From the NCBI GenBank assembly GCA_945901845.1, contig CAMDLR010000004.1, positions 61,035 through 125,034 on the forward strand: a stretch of DNA of 64,000 bases, read 5' to 3'. Made by a program: the position numbers and the translations under genes. Of this stretch, positions 53,889-61,787 are shown piece after piece. Each line of letters begins with the position of its first letter. Positions within the stretch are counted from its first letter, which is position 1. The stretch is from Sediminibacterium ginsengisoli. Its GTDB lineage: Bacteria > Bacteroidota > Bacteroidia > Chitinophagales > Chitinophagaceae. The notes under the pieces were generated by a model that made no database searches, was not told the origin of the DNA, and saw only the letters and a program-made list of their open reading frames with translations.

Positions 53889-55244
53889 ATGAAGGTTCAT
53901 TTTATATCTATTGGTGGTAGTGTAATGCACCAATTGGCTATCGCATTACAGGGTAAAGGTTACCATGTTACCGGTACAGATGACGAGATTTTTGAGCCTG
54001 CCCTTAGCCATTTAAGAGATAAGGGCTTGTTACCCAGTGCTTTTGGCTGGCAACCGGCGCTTATTACCCCAGATTTGGACGCTGTTATTTTAGGGATGCA
54101 CGCCAAGGCCGACAACCCAGAACTTTTAAAAGCGCAGGAGCTGGGCTTATCCATTTATTCTTTTCCTGAGTATATTTTCCACGAAAGCCAGCAAAAAAAG
54201 AGGGTCGTTGTAGGAGGTAGCCACGGTAAAACCACCACAACCAGCATGATTATGCATGTACTCAAAACCTGCCATCAAGACTTTGACTACTTGGTTGGCG
54301 CAAAACTTGCAGGTTTTGAACAGTCTGTAAAAGTAACAAATGCGCCTACCATTGTTTGTGAAGGAGACGAATATTTAGCGAGTGCTTTATTGCGTCAACC
54401 TAAATTTCATTTTCTATTTCCACACGTTGCGATACTTACTGGCATTGCCTGGGATCATATCAATGTGTTTCCCACTTTCGAATTTTATTTAGAACAGTTT
54501 GTGCTATTCATGCATAAAATTGAAGCGGGTGGGGTGCTTATTTACAATGAGACAGACGAGGTGCTTAATAAGCTAGTACTTGCTAATCAAGGAAACGATA
54601 TTAGGTACATTCCATACAAAGTGCCTACGCATCAAATTACAAATGGTCAAACCTATATTACACTTGAAGGCGTAGAAGGACCACTTAGCGTTTTTGGAGA
54701 CCATAATCTATTAAATATGCAAGCGGCTTATTATGCCTGTGCCGAACTTGGCATTTCTGCCAAAGATTTTGTGGGGGCCATGGCTAATTTTACAGGCGCT
54801 TCTAAAAGACTAGAATTATTAGCTAGCAATAGTGAATGTAATATATACAGAGATTTTGCGCATGCACCTAGTAAAGTAATTGCCACCATTGAAGCCGTGA
54901 AGCAACAGTTTCCTGCTAGAAAATTAATTGGCGTATTAGAACTGCATACCTATAGTAGCCTCAATAAAGAATTTATGCACCAGTATAAAGGGGCACTCGA
55001 AAAAACAGATATCGCTGTTGTTTTTTATTCGAAACATGCGCTGCAAATAAAAGGACTCCCTAAACTGCCCGAAAGCTATGTGTTAGAAGGGTTTGATAAA
55101 AATGGACTACTGGTAATGACCGATAAAAATGCGTTGGAGCAGTGGCTTCGTGCACAAGATTATTCCAACAGCAATTTAGTATTAATGAGTAGTGGTAATT
55201 ATGATGGAATTGATTTACCTTCCTTTGCGCCAACTTTAATTTAA
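53889..55244 (+). CDS. mpl: UDP-N-acetylmuramate:L-alanyl-gamma-D-glutamyl-meso-diaminopimelate ligase
   Basis: The 451-residue Mur ligase-family enzyme opens VHFISIGGSVMHQLAIALQGKGYHVTGTDD and has the P-loop VVGGSHGKTTTTSM, then CEGDEYLASAL and HINVFPTFEFYLEQF, as in Mpl. Mpl joins recycled tripeptide to UDP-MurNAc. The MurC alternative is less likely: EGDEY and the opening GGSVMH favour Mpl. It fits with namZ, which would release MurNAc, and with the NlpC/P60 peptidase. The exonuclease gene follows 8 bases on. Confidence 0.9.
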   Translation: MKVHFISIGGSVMHQLAIALQGKGYHVTGTDDEIFEPALSHLRDKGLLPSAFGWQPALITPDLDAVILGMHAKADNPELLKAQELGLSIYSFPEYIFHESQQKKRVVVGGSHGKTTTTSMIMHVLKTCHQDFDYLVGAKLAGFEQSVKVTNAPTIVCEGDEYLASALLRQPKFHFLFPHVAILTGIAWDHINVFPTFEFYLEQFVLFMHKIEAGGVLIYNETDEVLNKLVLANQGNDIRYIPYKVPTHQITNGQTYITLEGVEGPLSVFGDHNLLNMQAAYYACAELGISAKDFVGAMANFTGASKRLELLASNSECNIYRDFAHAPSKVIATIEAVKQQFPARKLIGVLELHTYSSLNKEFMHQYKGALEKTDIAVVFYSKHALQIKGLPKLPESYVLEGFDKNGLLVMTDKNALEQWLRAQDYSNSNLVLMSSGNYDGIDLPSFAPTLI

Positions 55245-55252
55245 TATCAACT

Positions 55253-56023
55253 ATGAAATTGCAATTAACAAGACCTATCGCATTTATTGATTTAGAAACC
55301 ACGGGGGTAACCGTTAGTACAGACCGAATTGTAGAAATTGCAATTGTAAAAATAAGTCCTGACGGTACTAAAGTTGTGAAACGAAAATTAGTGAATCCAC
55401 TCATGCCTATACCGGCGGGTTCAACTGCGGTGCATGGCATTTCTGATGAGATGGTAAAAGAGGCGCCTTCCTTCACACAAATTGCCAATGAAGTAAAACA
55501 GTTTTTAGAAAACTGTGATTTGGGTGGTTATAATAGCAACCGGTTTGATATTCCCATGCTCATCGAAGAATTTTTAAGAGCGGGTATCGAATTTTCTATT
55601 GAAGGAACAAAACTTGTAGATGTTCAAAAAGTATTTCACATGATGGAGCAGCGAACCTTAAGTGCTGCCTATAAATTTTATTGTTCGAAAGTATTAGAAG
55701 GTGCACATGGAGCAGAAGCTGATGCTACCGCAACATGGGAAGTATTAGAAGCGCAACTTGAAAGATATCCGCAACTAGGAGACACCGTAGAAAGCATTGT
55801 AAAAATTACCGGCGAAGAAGATATTGTAGATTTTGCCCGCCGTTTTATAAAAGTAAATGGTATCGAAATTTTCAATTTTGGAAAACACAAAGGCAAGCCC
55901 ATTACCCAGGTATTAAAAGAAGAACCTCAATATTACGACTGGATGATGAAGGGTGATTTTGCTATGAATACCAAGCAAAAGCTTACTGAAATTCTTAATA
56001 GGACCCTTCTTACAAAGGCTTAG
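55253..56023 (+). CDS. DEDDh 3'-5' exonuclease (DnaQ/epsilon-like)
   Basis: The 256-residue protein has the DEDDh exonuclease motifs: FIDLETTG (Exo I) near residue 11, NSNRFDIPML (Exo II) and HGAEADATATWEV (Exo III, with the catalytic histidine). The C-terminal part (NFGKHKGKPITQVLKEEPQYYDWMMKGDF) is a small conserved module often fused to such exonucleases. It could be a proofreading subunit or a repair/RNA exonuclease; dnaE is distant. It lies 8 bases after mpl. Confidence 0.88.
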   Translation: MKLQLTRPIAFIDLETTGVTVSTDRIVEIAIVKISPDGTKVVKRKLVNPLMPIPAGSTAVHGISDEMVKEAPSFTQIANEVKQFLENCDLGGYNSNRFDIPMLIEEFLRAGIEFSIEGTKLVDVQKVFHMMEQRTLSAAYKFYCSKVLEGAHGAEADATATWEVLEAQLERYPQLGDTVESIVKITGEEDIVDFARRFIKVNGIEIFNFGKHKGKPITQVLKEEPQYYDWMMKGDFAMNTKQKLTEILNRTLLTKA

Positions 56024-56153
56024 TTTTAAGCTATTAGTCAAATTCAAGCTCCATTTTACCGGAATTAATACTGATTTACATAGCTATTCTGATTTTCTTT
56101 TATATAAATCGGTTAGTATTTGTAATTTAGCTCCTATTCATGCCCCCTAGACT

Positions 56154-56897
56154 TTGGAAAAACTAGTCATCATACCAACCTATAACGAACGCGAAAATAT
56201 TGCGGCTATTATTGCTGCTGTGTTTGAATTGCAGGCAGGATATCATATATTAATTATTGATGACGGATCTCCAGATGGTACAGCAGCTATTGTAGAAGAT
56301 TTAATGAAGGCGCATGAAGGCCAACTTTTTATTGAAAAACGTTCGGGTAAATTAGGACTTGGCACTGCTTATATCCATGGATTTAAATGGGCGCTCGAAA
56401 AAGGGTACCAATACATTTTTGAAATGGATGCCGATTTTTCACATAGCCCTCAAGATTTAGAAAGACTATATGCAGCTTGTAATATTATTGGAGCCGATGT
56501 TGCGGTAGGTAGTAGGTATGTAAAAGGTGGAAGAACCGAAAACTGGCCACTAGACCGTCATATTTATAGTAAGGGTGGTGCGTTTTATACCAAGCTCATT
56601 ACTTGGCTACCCGTAAACGATCCAACAGCAGGTTTCGTTTGTTACAAAAGAAAAGTACTAGAGACGATTAATTTAGACGAAATACGTTTTGTTGGTTACG
56701 CCTTTCAAATTGAAATGAAATTTAGTGCTTGGAAATTAGGATTCAAAATTATTGAAATACCTATCACTTTTGTCGACCGTAAAATAGGTCAGAGCAAAAT
56801 GAGTAAGGGGATTATCAAAGAAGGTATTTTAGGCGTTATAAAAATGCAGTGGGAGAGTTTATTTCACCATTATGCAGATAGGCTTCGAAAAAAATAA
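56154..56897 (+). CDS. Polyprenol monophosphomannose synthase-like GT2 glycosyltransferase
   Basis: The 247-residue protein starts at a TTG (no in-frame ATG nearby). It has the GT2 pattern IPTYNEREN, IDDGSPDGTAAI, KLGLGTAYIHGFKWAL, EMDADFSHSPQD (the DXD-like metal site) and SRYVKGGR, all typical of dolichyl/polyprenol-phosphate mannose synthases. It would transfer a sugar from a nucleotide donor to a lipid carrier, for surface glycan or protein glycosylation. The GtrA-like protein at 5173 is of a type that works with such enzymes, but it is far away. Confidence 0.9.
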   Translation: MEKLVIIPTYNERENIAAIIAAVFELQAGYHILIIDDGSPDGTAAIVEDLMKAHEGQLFIEKRSGKLGLGTAYIHGFKWALEKGYQYIFEMDADFSHSPQDLERLYAACNIIGADVAVGSRYVKGGRTENWPLDRHIYSKGGAFYTKLITWLPVNDPTAGFVCYKRKVLETINLDEIRFVGYAFQIEMKFSAWKLGFKIIEIPITFVDRKIGQSKMSKGIIKEGILGVIKMQWESLFHHYADRLRKK

Positions 56898-56899
56898 CT

Positions 56900-57763
56900 G
56901 TGAGAAAAGCCTTACTTCAACTTCATGCTTCTGTTTTTTTAGCCGGTTTTACCGGAATACTCGGCGTACTCATTGAGTTAAATGAAGGCTTGTTGGTTTG
57001 GTACCGCATGGCCATTACAGTTGTTACACTACTGGCTCTTTTGGTGCTTGGTAAAAAATGGCAGCATTTGCCTTTTACACAAGTAAAAAAACTATTTGGT
57101 ATTGGTATGCTCATTGCACTCCACTGGGTCTTTTTTTATGGAAGCATAAAAATGGCTAACGTATCTATCGGACTCGTTTGTGTAGCTGGTGCTGGACTTT
57201 TTACAGCACTATTAGAACCCTTGTTTTTAAAGGCTAAGATCAAATGGACAGAAGTGGCACTTGGCTTATTAAGTTTATTGGGTATTTTATTAATTTTTAA
57301 ATTTGATGCACGTTACCGGGTGGGCATTGGACTGGGTATTGTTTCTGCGATATTAGCTTCTATTTTTTCGGTGCTCAATAAAAAAGAAGTGGACAAGCAG
57401 CCAGCTCAAATGATGATGGTGTATGAATTAACAGGCGGACTTTTTTTGTTAACCTTACTCATGCCATTCTACCTGAATTATTTTAATGTTATAAAAATAT
57501 TTCCAACCTTATCTGATATTGGATGGCTATTAATTTTAAGTTGGCTATGTACCGTGCTTGCTATGGATTTGATATTACAAGCACTAAAAAAAGTATCTGC
57601 ATTTACGCAAAATTTAACGCTCAATTTAGAACCCGTTTATGGAATTCTATTGGCATTTGTTGTCTATCAAGAAAATAAGCAATTGGGTACCCCTTTTTAT
57701 TTAGGCATATCTTGCATTGTACTTTCTGTGGTATTCCAGATTGTAAGAGCATCTAGGTCTTGA
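56900..57763 (+). CDS. EamA/DMT family transporter
   Basis: The 287-residue protein starts with GTG two bases after the preceding stop and has ten membrane segments, with the EamA repeats GILGVLIELNEGLLVWYRM and GLGIVSAILASIFSVLNKKEV. It has the usual family length and carries QNLTLNLEPVYGILLAFVVY in the last repeat. Substrate unknown. Its 3' end overlaps the convergent sulfatase gene by 67 bases, the longest gene overlap in the window. Confidence 0.88.
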   Translation: MRKALLQLHASVFLAGFTGILGVLIELNEGLLVWYRMAITVVTLLALLVLGKKWQHLPFTQVKKLFGIGMLIALHWVFFYGSIKMANVSIGLVCVAGAGLFTALLEPLFLKAKIKWTEVALGLLSLLGILLIFKFDARYRVGIGLGIVSAILASIFSVLNKKEVDKQPAQMMMVYELTGGLFLLTLLMPFYLNYFNVIKIFPTLSDIGWLLILSWLCTVLAMDLILQALKKVSAFTQNLTLNLEPVYGILLAFVVYQENKQLGTPFYLGISCIVLSVVFQIVRASRS

Positions 57764-59289
57764 TAGTGCACCATTAAATCCTTTAATTCTTTTTTAAGTT
57801 CCGTAATGATTGTCGCATAAGCAGGATTACTGATGAGGTTATTCATTTCTGTCGGGTCTTTTTGCAAATCAAATAATTCTAGGTTGTTATGCGGTCCGTA
57901 AAAACGGATGAGCTTATACCATGTAGTGCGAACGCCAAAATGCGGTGCTACATGATGCGGCTGCGGATATTCGTAATAATGATAGTACATGGATGTTCGC
58001 CATGTGGCAGCAAAAGATTTTTTGGCAGCAGGGGTCGATTTTGCAACAAGTGGCAAAAAGCTTTTTCCTTGCATATCGGAAGGTGTATGAATACCAGCAA
58101 TATTTAAAATGGTAGGCGCGAAATCAATATTTACAATCATTTCTTGTAACTGAGTACCTGGTTTAATTTGTCCTGGATAGCGCATGACAAAAGGGGTTCG
58201 TAAACTTTCTTCATACATAAAACGCTTGTCAAACCATCCATGCTCACCCATATAAAAACCTTGGTCGGAGGCGTATATAACAACTGTGTTTTGATCTAAT
58301 TTATTGGCAGCTAGATAGTCTAGTATATTTCCAATACCTCTATCCAGCGATTTTGCAGTGGCGAGGTAATCTTTCAGGTATCTTTCAAATTTAAATTTAA
58401 GTAGTGCGACACTATCGTTTTTAACAGCTTCATACTGTTCAGATACCGCCGTATAATATTTTTTGTAAGCTGCTTTTTGTGTAGGATCGAGTCTCCCAAA
58501 CATGCCTGGACCAACTTTATCCCAGTTGACATTGATTTTTAAATCGTCTTGTAAAACCATGGTTTTATCGACAGTCATATCTTGAAGGCGCGCTGCTTCA
58601 CGACCCTTATACGTATCCATAAAGTTAGCTGGATACGGAAAATTGATATGGTCAAATGCACCCAGGTCTTCTACATCAGGCATCCAGTTGCGATGCGTTG
58701 CTTTTTCACCCACCACTAAAAAGAAAGGTTTACTGGTATCTCTTTTATCCAACCAATTTGTAGAAAACTCGGTGATTAAATTAGTAGTATAGCCCTTGTA
58801 CATTGTTGTGTCGCCCGGGATATTAATGAAGTTTGGTTGAAAGTACTGGCCTTGGTCCGGTAGTATTCTAAAAAAATCAAAACCTGATGGAAGTGTTTGT
58901 AAATGCCATTTACCAATCCATGCGGTTTGGTAGTCTTTTTGTTTGAGTAATTTTTGAACCTGCTGTTGGTTACCGTCAAAAAACCTGCGGGGGCTATTGT
59001 CTTTTAAACCGTTTAAGTGATTGTATTTTCCCGTTAATAATACCGCTCTACTGGGTGCGCAAATAGAGTTGGTTACAAATGCATTTTTTGCAATCATACC
59101 TTCTTTTGCAATACGGTCTATATTGGGCGTTTGCATTAGGCTTTTGCCATAAGCACTAATGGTTTGCTGGGTATGGTCATCAGAAAAAATAACAATAATA
59201 TTGGGTGGCTTATTGCTACTTTTTTGAGCTTGTATAAGATTACTACAAGCCAGTATTACTGTACATAAAAATGCAAATTGTTTTTTCAT
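57697..59289 (-). CDS. Secreted sulfatase (S1 family, formylglycine type)
   Basis: The 530-residue enzyme has a signal peptide (about 1-21) and the formylglycine signature CAPSR (77-81) inside SICAPSRAVLLTGKYNH, with metal ligands D37 and D38 in FSDDHT. Other conserved parts are IGKWHL and the DQGFYMGEHGWFDKRFMYE region near the middle. It hydrolyses sulfate esters, probably of sulfated glycans, in the periplasm or at the surface. The maturase that makes formylglycine is not in the window. The last 20 or so codons overlap the EamA gene on the other strand. It lies 11 bases after another sulfatase gene. Confidence 0.92.
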   Translation of the reverse strand: MKKQFAFLCTVILACSNLIQAQKSSNKPPNIIVIFSDDHTQQTISAYGKSLMQTPNIDRIAKEGMIAKNAFVTNSICAPSRAVLLTGKYNHLNGLKDNSPRRFFDGNQQQVQKLLKQKDYQTAWIGKWHLQTLPSGFDFFRILPDQGQYFQPNFINIPGDTTMYKGYTTNLITEFSTNWLDKRDTSKPFFLVVGEKATHRNWMPDVEDLGAFDHINFPYPANFMDTYKGREAARLQDMTVDKTMVLQDDLKINVNWDKVGPGMFGRLDPTQKAAYKKYYTAVSEQYEAVKNDSVALLKFKFERYLKDYLATAKSLDRGIGNILDYLAANKLDQNTVVIYASDQGFYMGEHGWFDKRFMYEESLRTPFVMRYPGQIKPGTQLQEMIVNIDFAPTILNIAGIHTPSDMQGKSFLPLVAKSTPAAKKSFAATWRTSMYYHYYEYPQPHHVAPHFGVRTTWYKLIRFYGPHNNLELFDLQKDPTEMNNLISNPAYATIITELKKELKDLMVHYQDLDALTIWNTTESTMQDMPK

Positions 59290-59300
59290 AGAATATATTT

Positions 59301-60761
59301 TTAGCTCCCAAAACTTTTTTGGTTGGGTAGGCGTCCCCAGTCTGGTAAATCAATATTTAAATTGTCATGCTTTTCTAGCATTTCTTTTTTTAACGCTGCA
59401 CGCATGCTTGTAATTTTTTCTTGCATGGCTGGTTTTGCTGCTAAGTTATTTATTTCGTAAGGGTCTTTATGTATATCAAATAACTGTGTGGTTAGCACGC
59501 CTTTAACATTGTATACAATGAGTTTGAATCCGTCTGGGGTTTTAATGCTCCTGCTCCAATGTCCGTATACATTATACATTTGAATTCTGATATTCGCCCC
59601 CGGATTTTTTATACTAGGCATTAAGCTTTTGGCTTCTACGCTAGTAGGGCGTTCGATATTTAAGTATTCATAAATGGTAGGGGTGATATCACTTAAATAC
59701 ATAAATCCATTATTTTTTTTATTGACCGGTATGCCTGGTCCTGCCATAATGAGCGGCACCCGAATACTATGCTCGTATAAATTTTGTTTACCTAATAAAC
59801 CGTGCTGTCCAACGGCGAGTCCATTATCACCTGCAAAAACAACTAGTGTTTCATTTGCAAGTCCAGCAGCGTCGAGTGCTGCAAGAATGCGCCCTAGCTG
59901 TGCGTCTAATTCAGATACCATGCCATAGTAATGTGCAATTTCTTTTTTTACCGCATCTGGGGTTCTTGGATGCGGTAGTAGCATTTCATCTCTTACTGCT
60001 AAATCGCCATTGTCAAAAGGGTGTTGCGGTAAAAAATTTGGTGGAAGGTTGATGGTGTCGGGGTTGTACCAGGCGTCATATTTTGTGGGTGGTGTTCGCG
60101 GATCGTGTGGTGAGGTGAGTGCGACATAACAAAAAAATGGTTGCTTTTTTGCTTTTTTGCTACTCAAAAATTGGATGGCAGTGCCCGCGTACAATTCGGT
60201 GCTAAACGTATCGCTCTTCCAACTATTTTTTGGGTCATACTCGCCGGTAGAGTCAAAATTATTGACGGTTGGATGAAACTGACCACCCTTATTTTCGAAG
60301 TGCATGCCGCCAAAAAATATATGGCCGCCATCATTAAAAAAACGGTGGTGCGAAGCTTTGTCTGAATGCCATTTGCCAGTATGAAAAGTAGTGTAGCCTT
60401 TTGTTTGAAGTACTTCTGGGAGTCCGGTTAAACTATCCGGTATGGTGCCACCATCGCCGGGTAGTCTATTTACGTACCTGCCTGTTAGCAGCATCACCCT
60501 GCTAGGAACACAAACCGCGCCCTGGTGTCCGCCCATAACATGCGCCTGCGTAAATGTAAGACCCCTTGCTACTAGTTTGTCTAGGTTGGGTGTTTTAATT
60601 TGCTTGTTGCCAAGTGCATGAATGGTTGCAAAACTTTGGTCATCACTGTAAATGATGAGTATATTTTTGGCGCGCTTGGTATTATTTGTTTGCGCATATG
60701 TAATATTAATTAGCGCAAACAAACAAATAATCCAACTATATGAATAATAACGACGCATCAT
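59301..60761 (-). CDS. Secreted sulfatase (S1 family, formylglycine type)
   Basis: The 486-residue protein has a signal peptide (to about residue 23), metal ligands D40 and D41 in YSDDQS, the formylglycine motif CVPSR (84-88), HTGKWHS and FAGDNGLAVGQHGLLGKQNLYE. It differs from the neighbouring sulfatase in the substrate-facing loops, so the two probably act on different positions or sugars. It sits between the SMP-30-like gene (7 bases) and the other sulfatase (11 bases), so the three form an operon. Confidence 0.92.
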   Translation of the reverse strand: MMRRYYSYSWIICLFALINITYAQTNNTKRAKNILIIYSDDQSFATIHALGNKQIKTPNLDKLVARGLTFTQAHVMGGHQGAVCVPSRVMLLTGRYVNRLPGDGGTIPDSLTGLPEVLQTKGYTTFHTGKWHSDKASHHRFFNDGGHIFFGGMHFENKGGQFHPTVNNFDSTGEYDPKNSWKSDTFSTELYAGTAIQFLSSKKAKKQPFFCYVALTSPHDPRTPPTKYDAWYNPDTINLPPNFLPQHPFDNGDLAVRDEMLLPHPRTPDAVKKEIAHYYGMVSELDAQLGRILAALDAAGLANETLVVFAGDNGLAVGQHGLLGKQNLYEHSIRVPLIMAGPGIPVNKKNNGFMYLSDITPTIYEYLNIERPTSVEAKSLMPSIKNPGANIRIQMYNVYGHWSRSIKTPDGFKLIVYNVKGVLTTQLFDIHKDPYEINNLAAKPAMQEKITSMRAALKKEMLEKHDNLNIDLPDWGRLPNQKSFGS

Positions 60762-60768
60762 TTAATCC

Positions 60769-61605
60769 TTATTGTAATTGTAGCTGATAAGCAACCACTG
60801 AATTTTTCATAAACGTAGGGACGTAAATGATTTTATTTTTTGCGTCGTAGCCAATATCCGCACTGTTTATTTTTTCGGATCTGGTATCAAATAAAGTTAT
60901 TTTTTGTGCGCCTGCTGCTACAAAATAAACAATGCCATTCCAGCAGCTTACAATGTACTGGTTGGGGGCAACTCTTTCAATACCGTCGGTGCTTGGGTCC
61001 ATGCCATCCATGATTTTTGAAATAGCGCCACCTGGGGTTACAGATAGTAATGAGCCTCTATCTAAAATGAGTAATTGGTCTTCGATGCTTAAAAGTCCAT
61101 TAGGCCCTTGCAGGTTTTCTACTTCTATACTTACAATACCATTTTCGATGCGGTGTACTTTTCCGGTTCTACTATCAGATACAAAAACAGCACCATTTTT
61201 ATTGACGGTAACATCGTTTAAAAAAACAGATCCTTCTACCTTAATTTTATTTTTAACAATACCTTTTTTAATATCAATGATCACAAGCTCCGTAAGGTCT
61301 GCTACATAGAGTTCTTGTTTGTATTTAGCCATCCCTTTTGGTGCATTTAACCCGGTAACCCAATCCAAATTAATAGGAGTACCTGTTTTTGATAATTTAC
61401 TAATACTTCCCTTGCCGTCTTTGCCATTAGAAGCGCCATCAATATTTGAAACCCATAGGCAGTTTTCTTTGTCATCTACTAGTACTGATTCTGGAATTTT
61501 TAAAATAGTGTCGGTAGCCCACAATTTTTGAACGGTTGCTTTTTGCGCGTTGATGCTAACCAAAGAGAAACATACAAGCGCCAGGGAGGTCATTATTTTT
61601 TTCAT
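60769..61605 (-). CDS. Secreted SMP-30/gluconolactonase/NHL-type beta-propeller protein
   Basis: The 278-residue protein has a signal peptide (about 1-20) and six-bladed propeller repeats of the SMP-30/LRE type: IPESVLVDDKENCLWVSNIDG, LNDVTVNKNGAVFVSDSRTGKVHR, EVENLQGPNGLLSIEDQLLILD. Catalytic metal residues of true gluconolactonases are only partly matched, so it may be a binding protein or a lactonase. It is the first gene of the sulfatase operon and would work on the same extracytoplasmic sugars. Confidence 0.83.
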   Translation of the reverse strand: MKKIMTSLALVCFSLVSINAQKATVQKLWATDTILKIPESVLVDDKENCLWVSNIDGASNGKDGKGSISKLSKTGTPINLDWVTGLNAPKGMAKYKQELYVADLTELVIIDIKKGIVKNKIKVEGSVFLNDVTVNKNGAVFVSDSRTGKVHRIENGIVSIEVENLQGPNGLLSIEDQLLILDRGSLLSVTPGGAISKIMDGMDPSTDGIERVAPNQYIVSCWNGIVYFVAAGAQKITLFDTRSEKINSADIGYDAKNKIIYVPTFMKNSVVAYQLQLQ

Positions 61606-61787
61606 AAGGAAGATTTATTTAAGAAAGTTAAAGAAAATTAAGGGTCTAGAAACCCCTATTTACCGACTAGCCCTCTTTTTGTTCATTTATGGGTATAAAA
61701 TGTAGAATACGGCTTTTGGCAATTCAGTATTTGTGCCCGTTCACGTATTAAATTGCTATACTATTTGAAATTAATTAATGCTTTTTT

